DNA from: Cyanoderma ruficeps
Lineage: Eukaryota; Chordata; Aves; Passeriformes; Timaliidae
Direction of reading: 5' to 3'
Assembly: GCA_008694505.1 (NCBI GenBank)
Contig: VZDJ01000346.1
Coordinates: forward strand, 13,664,075-13,728,074
Length of the DNA: 64,000 bases
In this document: positions 1 through 13,074 of the stretch, in pieces
Layout of the letters: each line of letters opens with the position of its first letter
Numbering within the stretch: position 1 is the first letter of the stretch
Translations under genes and position numbers: made by a program
Notes under the pieces: generated by a model
Database searches by the model: none
What the model was told of the DNA's origin: nothing
Seen by the model: only the letters and a program-made list of their open reading frames with translations

Positions 1-455
1 TGTCTGCTTCAGCAGTCCTCTCTCCCCTCACATGTCCTAGCTGCCTCCTTCACGTGACACATGTTTAGCCTCCCAGCATATGTACATCCCCTATAGCAAT
101 TAAAATCCATATAATATTAAGGCATAAATAAAAATTAAATTAGTTCCTCACAATGCCTATATGGAAAAGCAGCAGGGAAGAATAAATACAGGGGTAGAAA
201 AGCCTCATCAGCCGCTTCACAGTGTCTTGAATTTGAGACTGGACAAGCAACAAACTTCTTTAGATGACAGTCATGTCAACAGGTGGGGGGTTCCATCCCT
301 TGCATCAGGGAGTTTCCCACTGCTGTCACTCATTGCTTACTCTGGGTGCTGCTGTGGGGCTCAGGCTCAGCTGTCTCTGGTGCCAGGTTGAATTCAGCTC
401 CCACTCTATCATGTGTTAACAAATCCAATCCTATTAAATTTACAGACTTTCTAGT
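1..455. other. Non-coding stretch before the first LTR
   Basis: No gene is supported. The first 280 bases are AT-rich. About 280-420 is GC-richer and carries short overlapping open frames with no recognisable protein content. That part reads like repeat-derived sequence, but I could not assign it to a family. Confidence 0.5.
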
Positions 456-980
456 TGTGCTAGATTTGGCTGTGATAGAGCTCAGTACCACACATGGAGC
501 CGTGTTTGGGATTTGTGCTGAAAACACTTTTGATAATTCAGGGATGTTCTTGTTCTTGCTGAGCAGTGCAAGGTTTTTTCTGCTTTTGACTCACCACTCA
601 GTGAGGTGGATGTAGGTGCAGGAGAAGTTGAGAAGGGACATAGCTGGGACAGCTGACCCCAGCTGATCCAAGGGATATTCCCTGCCTTATGTCATTATAC
701 TCAGCATAGAAAGCTGTGAGAAGGAGAATAAAACACAGTATGTGTGGGGGGCTGCTTTTGGAGCGGTGGAGTTTGTCTTCCCAAGTCACCATTACACGTG
801 ATGAAGCCATGATACCCTTGCACATGCTTTGCTTGCATGTGCAGCTTTGGCTTACCTATTACAGTGTCTCCTCAATGAACAAGTTTTCTCACTTTTGTCC
901 TTCCTATTCTATCCCCTTCCCACTGGAAGGAAACCAGTGTTTGTGTGGGGCTTAGCTGTGATTCAGTTAGGATCAGGACA
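456..980 (+). mobile_element. Solo LTR of an avian endogenous retrovirus family (copy A)
   Basis: Seen: the block starts TGTGCT and ends AGGACA, so it has the TG...CA ends of an LTR, about 525 bp long. Its internal order matches a bird LTR family I recognise: a 5' end resembling 'TGGTTTTGGCTGGGATAGAG', then 'TTTGTGCTGAAAACA', a pyrimidine/purine-rich U3, a TATA-like stretch near 702, 'TTTGTCTTCCCAAGT', and a 3' part ending in a GGTTA-type terminus. An AATAAA lies at 727-732. No target-site duplication is visible, and substitutions against the recalled consensus are many, so this is an old copy. No internal gag, pol or env sequence adjoins it, hence the solo-LTR call. The short frames inside it are not genes. 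The family label is from memory; the exact name needs a repeat-library search. Confidence 0.8.
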
Positions 981-3900
981 AATGAAAACAGATTTTTAGT
1001 CACACTCCAAATGTGCACCAACTGGAATTACAGTGTAGTGACAAGGGAGGCAGTGTAATTACATGATGGGAAAGTTGTCAGTGTTATTTCATATTACTGA
1101 ATTACACAGGTATCACTGTTTATGTAAATACCAGCACTTTAGAATGCTAAAAATGTCAAATTATATTAAATATGGATAAGAAATCATTAATCCATGAATT
1201 TATTATTAATCCATACTAATGTTCAGTGCGTAACCACACATCATCTTAAAATGATTGTAGTCTTTAACTGTATTTTGATAACATTAAGGAACCACAGTTG
1301 TGAATAATAAAATTATCACTGTACTAAGCAGAGTACAGTGAATGGAAAAATAAGCACTGTTACAAGGAGTTCAGTAAAAGCAAAATTAATTTAAACTATG
1401 TTTTAATATTTATTCATTTTAAAAGATAAATAAAATATTTTATTTAGATTTAAAATATGTTTATATTTTCAGCTAGTCACTGTAATCTACATCTAATCCT
1501 GAAAATTAAAGAATGTTAGAAATTTTTTTTTTACACTCACTGGAGCTCAGGTGACATTGCTGTGGTGCATTTCCAGGTCCTTTGGGTTTACAGCAAATAT
1601 AAAAATCAAACTTTGGTTTTATTAAATTTGATTGCTCTGGTTTCAATATTATGTAAATAGAAATATAGTGGTATCATAAAATTTCTTTATATTCATTTTG
1701 TCAATATTTCAATGTGTTCTTAGTACAGAAACCTGGTTAAATATATGGAAAATTATCTTGTAAAGAGTACAGCTTTAAAATGAGAATATTTCTAGTATTT
1801 TTTACTGAAAATAAATGTAGTGATAGCAAACCAATGCTTATAATGCATGATTTGTAAAGGGGCATTTTAAAATAATTTATCAGTTGCATCTGATTTTCCA
1901 AACACAGTAAAACTTTATAATAAACTCATTTTTGGGGGGGAGATAGTTTGTATCCTCAAAGGATAGAGCCAAAATTCAAGTCATCTGTTTAGCTCTTCTA
2001 CAATATGTGAAGAAATACATAGGAATAAATTTTGATTTGTTTGCCTGTCAGTTTTTAGGAGGAAAAAAAAATAAACTAAAGAAGAACTTTAGCTTTTAAA
2101 TACGTCGTCTCCTGCCTTTATTAATTTTTAAGGATTTAAGTACTTCCATATGAGTTTAATTTTAATTTCCAAAATTGAGGATGCTTATGACCCCCTAAAG
2201 CTTGTCTTTTTAATTTTGTTTACTCGCTTGTCTATTTCTCTTTATAACTTCTGTACTGCTTTAAGTTCTTCAATCTTTGAATTCCCACTTTTTCATTTTG
2301 ACTATATAGAAGGCTTCCCCCATGTTTGTTATACCAAGATGAAGAAAGTGAAGATGAGCGAAGAGAGCAAGAATCTTATCGGAACAGAGAACTTCTGAAA
2401 TCAGACTTCCTTCATAACACTACTAGATGCCAGTCCTGAGTCTTTTATGTAAAAATTTTAAAAAAGGGATCCTCCATACCAAGGAATGTCACAGCCAAAA
2501 ATAAAAGTGTAGGTGTTTTCCAAGGTAGCTGTTTCCCAGTCACTAGCTGGGCATCATTTTGTTTCTGGGACATGTTGAGTGACTGCTTTTATATAACCCT
2601 CTTTTCCCCTTTCACTTAATAAATTTTTATATCAGCCTACAAGTTTTTCCCTTTTGCTTTTTCTGTTCTTTCTTCTGTCTCACTTCTGACTGTCATTTTG
2701 TAAAGTAGATTCTCATGCGCAGAATAACACTGGGAAACATAGGGAGAGGGAAATACTTCCAACTACCTGACTCCAGCCACAGGGGTTAAGCATGCACGTT
2801 GTGTAACTAGTTTCTGTGTTTGGGTAGAAACCAAAAGAGCCAAGAGAAATTCCTACCCATTTCCCAGCTCTGTATTTACATCAGCCTTTTGCAAGCTGAG
2901 AAGAAACCCATCTGTGCAGACCAGAGAGGAACAGCATACCACGCTCAGCTATTGGATGTGGAAATTGAGAGAACCTGAAACCCTGGATGCAGTGAAACAG
3001 TTACCCAGAGGCAACTGCTTGGGGAAGAAATTCACCTGTAGCAATGAAACCACATCACTTCGTTTAAGCACATGGTCTGAATAACCTTCCCAATGTTTCC
3101 TCTCTTTATTACTATTACACATATACCATAGAGCTGGTCCTATAATTGCATTTTGAATGTTAATTTAAATGACTCTGAGTTGATATTGAACCCCTATTTG
3201 TGTGAATCCTGTGATGAATAGCTCCAAAACTGAGGCCAACCCTTCCCCATGCACAGAGTAAGAGTAAACTGTGATATTTTTCTAGCTGTCATGTCACTGT
3301 TACTTAATATTGTTTAAGATTTGGGACTGAGAATTTGATGTTGAATCAAATGGGACCAATATGTCTTCAGGATCAAATCAAGATACTGGCAAGTTACCCA
3401 TCAGTAGATGAGTGAAGAATAAATTAACAGAACCTGACAGAAAATAGAAACATGCAGCATACAAAAAGTATCTCTAGATTATATGAAAGAATAGCGATAA
3501 AAGAAGTTTTTTCTTTATGGAGTTTTTGAATAAAAAATCTTTCTGTTGTGAGCCTAGTCAGAAGTACTTGGGTATTCTCCAAGTTCCAGGACTTTCTTCT
3601 CAGTCATCTTCTTTCTGCCAGGAATTAATTTGTTTTGGTGTAATTCTGTATTTCTAACTCAGAAACATCTTTTTTGTTTCCCATCTGTCATAAGAATTGT
3701 ACTTTTTAAAATTTCTGTAAGAGTTTCTAGCATGTATAATGGATACTTAACATTTTGTATTTAGTAAACATTTGGCATAAATATTGTGTTATAATTCTTT
3801 ATAAAGAGCAACAACAATTGAAAGTAAAACTAACTTTTTCTTGACTATTGTTTGATTAGGAGTGTAATGCAATAGAAATTGGCTCCATTCACAGACTTAG

Positions 3901-4295
3901 TAAAGGAATCACCCCATTTTGTCTTCCAAAATGCGTAATTCTTTGCTATGTTTAGAAGAAGGATTTGGGAGTCTTCCTTGTGCAAGCATGGTTATTAGTG
4001 TTGCCATGAGTACAGTTTTGCTGTTCCCCCGGCAGTATAGCCACTGATGCTGTTATCACGCACAGCCGATTTCAACAAAGCAGAAGCTACTGACTCCTTC
4101 CAAGGACCCAGGGCACTTGATGGCCTTTAAACCAGATTCTAGGTGTCGTTCTATAACACATTGTTTCCTCTGATATAGGATCAGCTTCTGAGTCTTTTTA
4201 CTTGAACTGCCCAGATCTAGATCTACTTCTGAATATGTGTATTCTGTCCCTGCTGTTTCCCTTCATACTTTGCTTGGTGTTCAGCTGTATCCTCG
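981..4295. other. AT-rich non-coding interval
   Basis: No confident gene. About 1100-2100 is very AT-rich with short homopolymers. A short, strongly acidic open segment at 2331-2434 with an AATAAA downstream (about 2499) is discussed as a weak exon candidate. About 2700-3060 and 3960-4140 are GC-richer, look unique and show no repeat family I know. Confidence 0.5.
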
Positions 4296-4852
4296 TGTTA
4301 TGCTTTAACCCCACCTAGAAAAACTGTCCCAACGAACCACTTGCTTGCTCCCACACCAGTGGGGTGGGGAAAAGAATCAGAAGAGTAGAATTAGACTATA
4401 GTGGGTTGAGGCACAGACAGTTTAGCAGAGAAAACAAAGTGAAACAATGAATTAATTCACAATTTCCTGCAAGAAGGCAGGTGTTCAGCCATCCTCAGGA
4501 GAGCAGGGCTCCATTATGAGTGTCTGTGACTTTGGAAGACAAATGTCATCACTCCAATGGTGTCCTTCTGTCTTCTTCCTCCATCTTTGCATGCTGAACA
4601 TGACGATGTATGGTAGGGGATATCTCCTGAGGCAGCTGGGGTCAGCTGTGTCCCCTGTCAACTACTTGTGTACCCACAGCCTCCTCACAGGTGGGATGGC
4701 ACAAGAAACAAAAAACAGCTTGATGCTGTGCAAGTGTTGCTCAGCAATGTTATATTATCAATATTATCAGCAAAGTTTCCAGAATAAATCCAAAATATAG
4801 CCACATACAAGCTAATGTGAAGAAAATTATCTCAGCCCAGCCAAAACCGACA
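4296..4852 (-). mobile_element. Solo LTR, same family as copy A, reversed (copy B)
   Basis: Seen: read on the minus strand, this block has the same order of parts as the LTR at 456-980. The plus strand begins TGTTATGCTTTAACCCC, the reverse of the family's 3' end, and ends with CCAGCCAAAACCGACA, the reverse of its 5' end. In between are the shared landmarks TATGGTA...GGATAT, GGGGTCAGCTG and TGTGTCCCC. Length is about 557 bp, near full for the family. The flanking bases do not give a clean target duplication, so the boundaries are accurate to a few bases only. The 94-codon frame across it is incidental. Confidence 0.8.
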
Positions 4853-6835
4853 CTCTGTCCTGTTGTTTCTCTCTAATAGCCCTGGGTTTTAGCTTGTCCC
4901 AGCTTCTTTCTCTGATATTCATTCAGTGAACTACATAAACATGTGTAAATCTCTTAGCATCTGACAGAATAGATTTTCTAAGTTCTCCATCATTCCTGAA
5001 GCTTGAATACAATCTGACACACAACATTTTAAATACTTAAGCAATCATGATGCAGTCTCTCAATAAGAACTAATGGTTATAAAGATGGTAAGTAAGGTGA
5101 AATGGCTTACATTCATTGAGTCACTGAAAAACCTATACCTATGCAATTCGAAGAATAAATACTTGGAGGGGAACTAACTATGACAAAATTATGAACTGCT
5201 GATCAGAGAATGCTCTGTGGACTTATTCTGGTTTATTGAGACCATGGACAGGTCATGGTGCCACCGTGCTTATATACAAATATTTTGTGCAGTAACAAGA
5301 AATGCTTCTGTGCACTTGTTTTACAGCACGTCATAACTGGGGCTATTATCTTTTACAGTATTTGGATATTAGAGGATGAAATTTCTATCAATTGTAAAAA
5401 CAAGCAAGTCCTCAAGAGGTTGTTAAATTAAGTTTTGCTCTTCTAATGTTTGAAGTGTTGTAAACATTTTTGCTAGATAACTGTCTCCCCTTGTGGGCCT
5501 TCCTTACTGTCCTACAGTTTTATCAGAGAGACTTCTGAGTGTATATGTGATTTTTTCATACTTCAGAGGAGATATATTCCATTTGAGTTGCACAGATTCA
5601 ACACTGTGAAAATACAAGAAAGGTGACACCTTATCACATAATCTGTATAAACATACAAATATTTTGATGGACATTACCATTGAAACAAAGCATTGAAAAT
5701 AACTTTCTGTGTGGTGATCTACCTCTCTCACGTTTTTTTCTTAGATTAATTTTCTTTTATCAAAAGTACCTCATCCTTTTACTATTGTGATAAACAAAAT
5801 TTATATAGCAATTTTCAGGATTTTTGTATTAAAGAGATCTTTTTCACCATAAAGTTCAGTCTTGCAATGGCAGATCAGTGTTGACAACAACCTGTTCAAT
5901 TTTGACAAGTTTTATCTGGCTTCGTCTGGTAGATATTTTAAGACTCAAGAATTGTTTAGTGGGTCTCGGGTCTCAAGTCTTGACACTGCTGGAATGATTT
6001 CTATTCTGCTGCAGCAAAAAAAAAGAAAAGGGAAAGTTTTCAAATTTGAATGTGCTTTGAATCAACAGGAAAGGACATATCTGTTAAGTTAAAAGGCAGA
6101 CATTGGAAGGAAAGAGGACCTAGTGAAAAGAGCTAATGATTTTTTTTTTTTTTTCTAAAAAAATAGTAAGGAAGCAGGGAAAAAAGTCATGGTAATTTTG
6201 GAAAATCCAAGGGGATTTGTTTTTTGGGATTTTCAGTATATACCAATGTTAAACTGGTATAGGTGGAAACTAATTTTTTGAGAGGACTGAGATCGTATCA
6301 GAAAAAAAGTTATTAATTTCAGAAATTGAATGAATAAATAAAACCATCCTTTGTTTCACATGCAGCCTAAAGCGGGGCACAATCAATGAGAAGGAAATCT
6401 GTTAGTAATTAACCTGAAGTAAATTAGTTATTGGAAATGTCAAATTTAATGTAAATGGTATATCTTTAATAATTACATGGTTTCTAATTCCAAAAGTTCT
6501 GATGTTCCATCAATGATAATTTCAGTATAGAGCAGAGTGTGGCTATTTGGCAGGATGCTAGTGAAACATATAGAAATTCTAGGTCTCTTAATTGTAGGTT
6601 ACGAATCAAATTTAATTAATTAATTAATTTTGTTATTGTTTGCATTCAAATGAAACAAGCTGATACTACTCTTCATGTCTCCTTCCTCCTCTCCCACCAG
6701 CCTTTGGAGAAGAGTTTGTCTTCAACACACCACAAGATTTTTTTCTTAAATATGGGGGGAGGTTTATTCTTTTATTTTAAATTTAGATGGTTATTTTGAA
6801 AGATGAAAGGAGTATGATGAGAAAGGTAGAGCATC
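4853..6835. other. AT-rich non-coding interval
   Basis: No gene supported. Contains a T15-class homopolymer near 6140-6155 and a short (TTAA)n run at about 6612-6629. A 76-codon frame at 5862-6092 has no family resemblance and ends in an A-rich, low-complexity stretch. Confidence 0.5.
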
Positions 6836-6960
6836 ATGGAATCACAATAAGTTTCCTGGGAATAGATATCCGCAGTTCATTTAGTTCAATTTGTAACTCT
6901 TGCTAGATGGACTTCATTAGAGATACATGATCCATAATTGAATTGTTCAACACTTTTCAG
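6836..6960 (-). mobile_element. Possible CR1 3'-tail relic
   Basis: The stretch begins ATCATGGAATCACAATAAG and continues with a GTTCATTTAGTTCAATTT-like part. This resembles the reversed CR1 3' end (repeats of ATAGAATCAC, then a GGTTGGAAGAGACC...CAAGTCCAACC-like consensus). Divergence is high and only the order of short matches supports it, so treat it as a weak call. Confidence 0.3.
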
Positions 6961-8884
6961 TTGTTTACAATCCTACTAATAAGAAGCTAATTTAAAGAGT
7001 CAGGCTAGAAAATTCATCTTACCATGATGTTTTTTTCCTAGGTGAAACCTGATTTGATAGTACCCCATTAGAAAGATTTTCATGTATTGTAAAACTCCAG
7101 GAGTTGTCATTAGGCAATTTGCTTTAAATGTCTTTCAATTCCCAAGTAAAGGATATAGTAGAGGGGAAGCAACCATGGCAGCAAAACTAGTTTTTACTAC
7201 TAAAGTTTCCTTCTTTTTAGCACCAAGAAACAAAACATGAAGACAAAATGTCACATAAAGAAAGATATCTGATGTCTAGTCTTAAGGTTTAGTGTCTATG
7301 AAGTAAGACAAGACTAATGTATTTCCTGGCTGTTTTATCTGCAGCTGAAAGGTGACCACAGTAAGATTTACTTAACAAGATAGCCTTGGAATAGTATGTA
7401 ATTCAGTCTCAAATGCTGGCTGGGGAACTGCATACATTCTTAAACTTGACAATTTATTCTTTGTCTTTCTGTCAGTCAACAAGGGAATTGTATGTTTCAA
7501 ACATAATGATCAACATTGCTGAAATATACCAACAACAGAGATCAGTGTGAAGTGTAGCCAAGACAGAGATCCATGAGACAATGTAAATGAATTATGCAGG
7601 ATCTAATTGATATTAGATTGCCTTGAAAATATATATAAGCTTACAGACACACTAAACAAGTACTTTACCAAATAAATAGCAGTGCTGGAGTACTGGTGTT
7701 ATGAGATTGCTAGCAATAAGCATTATGACTTTGTGAAGTCATAGCCAGAGCAATATGGATTCCAAAGGAGTAAAGAAAAGATGGACACCTGTCTCCTGTA
7801 TTTAGTAGACATCCAAGTAACAAAAACTGTTCAAAATTAAAAGAATGATGCACAAGACAATCCAAATAGGCAGTGAATCCTATCAAAACTTCTATCAAAA
7901 CTGAATATGGGAAAGAGTGTCAGGAGGAGACACTTCAGTTTCAACTTCTCCAGCTCCTAGGCTTGATCATTTTAGCTTCAGTGGCTAATAACTACCAAGA
8001 ATGCCAATTACCAGTTCTAAACATATAACATTGACTCTGTAATGTATACTCACAGTTAAGTTTTAGAGGCCAACTGTTCTGTACACCCGGTGTAAAAGAT
8101 CAATATTTTGCAAGAATTGACCAAGCAAAGTGCTTTGCTAACAAAAGATTTGTGTAAAGTTCTGTTTTAAAGAGGCTTGATTTCTCAGTATTCTAAACAC
8201 TCCCATTACTGTTATCTTTAATTTCATAATTGCTGTAAAGTATATACATATATTCAGTTACAACAGAGGAGTGAACAGATGAAAGGATAAACTGTTAGAA
8301 GAACCTCAGTGAAACTGAAGAGGGGCTTTTTTTACTAGCTTTTAGCCGAGATGAAGGTGAAAGGGCTTCATCTTAATTTTTAGCAATTCATGGAGAACAA
8401 GACATGTGAAACCATGTGTTTTCACAATCTTGCTATAATTCCTGCAGCCACCATGAAAATTAAGTCAGAGTGTCTGCTCAATTTAAAAAGGCAAAGACAC
8501 TTCCCAGCATGCTCAGATGTACCATAGTAAGTACTCCACTATTTTAGGCTTTAATCACCAGAGTATTTATTCATGTTGAGGTTTCGCAAAGTGACATGTT
8601 GATAAAATGAGACTGAGGTGATGTAAGGAAGTGGGGGCAATCAAATTTCTAAGATTTAGAAGAAATCTGTTCCTATATTAGTCTTCTCTAATTTAAAGGA
8701 TTTCTGGTTTTAATCTGCTAAGTATTTATGAGCTTTAAAAATTTTGGATGCAAATAACTACATATAATAAAAATACAGCATATATGTCATTCAAAAATAC
8801 AGATTAATATATATGTATAATTGAATACATGTATAATGAATGGATGGAATACTAGTACATGAGAAATAATGTTTAAATGATCAT
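6961..8884. other. AT-rich non-coding interval
   Basis: No gene and no recognisable repeat. Short TA-rich runs occur near 7630 and 8760-8830. Confidence 0.45.
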
Positions 8885-9085
8885 AAATCATTAAGTTTAT
8901 AAATGAGCTGCTAGATCATTGAGTCCAACCACCAGCCCAGCACTGCTGTGTTGTCAATAAGACACATCCCCAAGTACCTCATCCACGTGCCTTTTGAACA
9001 CTTCCAGAGATGATGATTCCACCACTTCCCTGGGCAGGCTATTGCAATGCCTGAAACATCTTAGCTCTTCACTGAAGTATTTATA
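8885..9085 (-). mobile_element. CR1 LINE fragment (3' UTR)
   Basis: Read on the minus strand this is CR1 3'-end sequence. Plus-strand landmarks are ATCATTGAGTCCAACCACC, the block with CACATCCCCAAGTACCTCAT, CTTTTGAACACTTCCAGAGA, then CCACCACTTCCCTGGGCAGG. These occur in the order expected for reversed CR1, and the usual weaker ending AGCTCTTCACTGAAGTATT follows. It is 5'-truncated like most CR1 copies, about 200 bp long, and ends about 50 bp before the next LTR. Confidence 0.88.
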
Positions 9086-9133
9086 ATTTAGAAAGAAACA
9101 TAGAAAAAAATTACATATACAGTATTGTAGGGG

Positions 9134-9515
9134 TGTATTGTGGGCTGACTTCAGTCAGCAGCTTAGCCTGGCACAGCCACTTGCTCACAAAAACTGAAAT
9201 AAGACAAACACCATAATTCTGAGAGTCCTTCCCCTCTTCCTTCTCTCCCCCAGCTTTTATTGCCAAGTACAGTACATATGGTATGGAATACCCATTTGGT
9301 CAGTTGGGATCAGCTGTACCAGCTGTGTCCTCTCCCAACTACTTTTTCACTTTTAGTCCTCTTGCTCATGGGACAGCAAGAGAAACAGAGCAGGCTTTGT
9401 TGCTGGATAAGCACTGTCCAGCAATAGCTAAAACATTTGATGTGTGTCTGTGGTTGTTTTGGTCACCAATCCAAAACAGAACATCCTATATGCTGCAATG
9501 AAGAAAATCCCATCT
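9134..9515 (-). mobile_element. Partial LTR, same family as copy A (copy C)
   Basis: The plus strand starts TGTATTGTGGGCTGAC, with CTTAGCCTGGCACAGCCACT following. It later carries the family landmark ATATGGTATGGAATACCC, then TTTGGTCAGTTGGGATCAGC and TGTGTCCTCTCCCAACTACT. This is the same order as copy B. It is about 175 bp shorter because the A-rich middle is missing, and the end fades out around AAGAAAATCCC without a clear CA terminus. It is an old, degraded copy; the 72-codon frame inside is not a gene. Confidence 0.75.
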
Positions 9516-12500
9516 TGATCAACTAGTACAAGGTGGTGAATAGATGAGTGCAGAACTGTTATTCACCAAATCCTGCAATACAAGGACAAAAAAGGCTTTT
9601 TTGTGCTAATTTGGGGTCAGTTAAAGAATGCAAGATAGAAATTCTTTGTAAGCAAATGGAAACTTATGTAATTTGTTAGTGCAGAAGGTTGTGGACAGAG
9701 ATGGTATTAGTAGGTTTTGAAGATTTGCTAAATTATGGAAGATAGTCCATAAATAGATGTCGAAAAGAACCAAGAGCAATATATTGTCTAACATCTCCAT
9801 GGAAGAGAATAAGTGAATTGAGTGTGGGAAGTACCCAGAATAGAGAAATTTCCTACATGTCTACATGTTAAAAATATTGCCTACATATCAAAAAAAGTAA
9901 TATTTTAAGCTTCCAAAACTTATTGTTTAATGCTTATTTTAATTGATCAAAGACTCATGTTTCTTACTAGGCAATATAAAATAGTATAATAATTTTTATA
10001 TTTTCATTATAACATTTGTGTCATGACAAGTGAGAAGAATCAGTTATGTTGTTTTTGTACCCTTTTTGCATGTGTATATTTTCTTTTGCATACAGCTAAT
10101 GTGGTTCCTGGCATTATTTTTATTATTATTATTTTTAATTACCAGTCTAAGATAACTAATAAGAAACAAAAATATAGCAACTCAGTCATTGAAATATTTG
10201 TTTCTCAAGTTTTATATCATTGTGAACATTATCAATAGTTGATTTGAGAGCAAATATTCTAGCAAGCAGACTTTTTCATTTAATATGCAATGCTTTGAAA
10301 ACCAGATTTTTGTTTTAAATGATCCTATGAAGCAGGCAAAAAATTATATTTTAGATGCCTTATGCAATCATATCTTCAACAAAGACCCTTGTATCTTAAG
10401 CAGACTCACACATATTAGAAAGAAAACACAAATAAATCACAAGTATGCTTTCATAAACTAGACAGTGGTATGTTTTCAGATAGCATAGCTATATCTCCAT
10501 TCCCTCATTTATCTTAGGAAATTAATATGCTTCCCTTGATCCCCATATTATCTTTCACCAATTAATATAACTAATCACGTAACAATTGGCAGGACTTTCT
10601 TTGGCTGGAAAATAAATTACTTCCTCCAGCTTTTCACATTCCTTCCTTAAAGGAATGTATTTCTATCTGAACTATGAATAAAGGATGGAAGTCAGCTGTT
10701 TGCCATTGTTCCCTTATATACAAATATGATGGTTCAAAAACTATTGCCTGTGAGGGAAATAAATTGGTTGATATTTGTAATTAAACCAGTTCCTTTGTTC
10801 TGTCTGCTCAGAGCTTGTTAAGTATACTCTGAGGTCCTGGATTCCCTGAAGAGATAACCAGACAAATTCTTGACTGTCCCTGTTTGTCTTATTTTATTTT
10901 TCTTGGAAATTAAGTAAGCTTATTCTCCATTCTGTTCTACTTGAGTCAGTGAAAAACAAATGTCTTCTTTAAGCAGTCAGTGAAAATAATTCTCTCTTAA
11001 TGGATTCCATAACTAACCTGTAGATTAGACCAGAAACAAAATGAAAGAACTGTTCATTTTGGTTTCTTTCTAAACAAAGTTTTTACTAATAATGAGAGCT
11101 TTGGATCCCACACTTTATTATGTATATTTTTTTACTACAAAATATGTGACAAATTTATGTTTGTCAGTTGAACTGCAGCCTTCCCAGGAGATTAATACTT
11201 TTAAATTAAATTGTTTTCTCTCCTTATCCATGCAATGAGATTTTTGTTTAAGAGAGGTTATTTTCCTCCTCTGTAGTGATACCCAATTTACAGTTACACA
11301 GTGACAAAATACATTGAACACCATTGAAACAGCAAGGAAATGTTAAGGGGAAAAAAAGTTAGAGTATGAATCTCCATTCAGTTTGTGAGATATGAGGGGA
11401 ATATCACAGAGGACTTTAAAACTATTTGACCCTTTCTCTTCAGCACCAGTATATATATAGTATACATACTCTTGTCTCAAAAGCCATAGGCAAGGATTGC
11501 CTCTCCCCCATTCCCTGCACAATTTAGTTCAAAAGTGTGACTGTTCATTGCCAAGGTTTGCTTAAAGGTTTGTAATGCTTTGGAAGTTTTAAAAAATATG
11601 TTTCATAAAATTTTTTATATAAAATATTAGTTAGTCACAGCACGCTTTAGAATGAAATTCTGAAAATTACTCATCTGCTATTTAGAGTGGAAAAGTGTTC
11701 TCATTTACTACGTAGAAGTGCTGGAAATTAAACATAAAATCTGTTCTCTCCAGTATTTCTTCTAGAATAACCATTAACAGTTTATAGCATGTAGCTGGAT
11801 GTATATGCTGTCCTAACCTAACTGAGCATCAGAACTTTCTCAGGGGCATAGTAGATGATCAATACCTGGTATTATTTGTAGATTAAGATGGTTTTAAATT
11901 AAGGGAGAAGATTAGATTTGATGATCAGTACATCAAAGAAAAAAGAAGCTATGGAAAATTTTTTCTTTGTTCCTATTTGTCCAGACTATAAAACCAACTG
12001 GAAGATGTTTGTCATAAAATGCATTATATTTTAGCAATATTATAGAAAGTTAGATATTGTAAATGAAGTTTTACAGATGTTGGACTTTATTAAACATAAT
12101 TTCTAAACAGAAGTACTATATATTTTAGTAAACATAATTTCTAAACAGAAGTACTATATATTTCATAGACAAAGACAAGAAAATGTAAACATTTCTCCAA
12201 TTTGCTTTCTCAAATGTCAGAAATGTAAACCTTTCAAAATGTCATAAATAAAAGTTTCCTTCTCATATGGTCACATATGTATATATAGCTATATTAATTG
12301 GGATCATGTGTCATATAACTTTTACTTCATTCATCTTCATATTTTAAACACAGCAGTATATCTTTAAGAGCTTCAATAACAAGAAAAACAACAACAAAAC
12401 ATACAAAAAACTCCAACATCACAAACTCCCCTTCAGATTCTTCCTCAGGTTTTTCTTTTACTCAGATGTTGTGAAGTGGAAATCTTTTGAAGTTTACCTT

Positions 12501-13074
12501 TCTTCTTTCTTACTTACAGATTTCTTTTTCTTCTCACTTCTTTCAAAGAGAAAGTGAAATAAACAAAGAACAATATAGAGACTTTGGGAGTTGTCTGAAA
12601 ATTCAGACACTTGAGTTCAAAGACTCGGAACGGAATCTTACTTTTATAAATTGGTGTTTCTTTAGAATTCTGTCAATGGTTATTTCCTTTTTTCCAATAT
12701 AAGGGAAAACTTAATTGCTGCAGTTACTTCCTTTTTTTATTTTTAATTCATTTAGTAAATAAAGAAAGTGGCTAATGAGAGTGTAAAAGAACAGGCAGTT
12801 CTTTCTCTTATTTTCTGGTAGGAAGTTTCAGAGATTTCTGCAATTTCTGAGACTAGCAAGTATTGCATCTGATTTTGAAAGACATCTGAAAAGGTTTATG
12901 TTATGGCATTGCAACTTCTAAGACGTGCTTAAGAATTTGTGCCTACATAAAAATGTTTGGATGGTGATTAAAGGTGGAACTTTCATTAATATTATGGGAA
13001 TGTGGAAAAAAAATTACTCTTAGACGTATCCTTCAAACACACAAATAAGTTTCATGGCCCATAATGGAGACATG
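9516..13074. other. AT-rich non-coding interval
   Basis: No gene supported. Holds a (TTA)n-like run near 10110-10140 and an exact 35-bp tandem duplication at 12091-12163, listed separately. Small frames at 10023, 11118 and 12487 lack any recognisable protein signature. Confidence 0.5.
12091..12163. repeat. Two-copy tandem duplication, period 38 bp
   Basis: A 35-base segment beginning TAAACATAATTTCTAAACAG at 12091-12125 recurs exactly at 12129-12163, separated by the three bases TAG. Two identical copies in otherwise diverged AT-rich DNA point to a recent local duplication, by slippage or replication error. Confidence 0.9.

Noticed and set aside
280..420. GC-richer stretch before the first LTR as part of that element
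   Set aside because: The LTR has a clear TG start at 456, and the upstream bases do not match its expected internal or flanking sequence; origin unknown.
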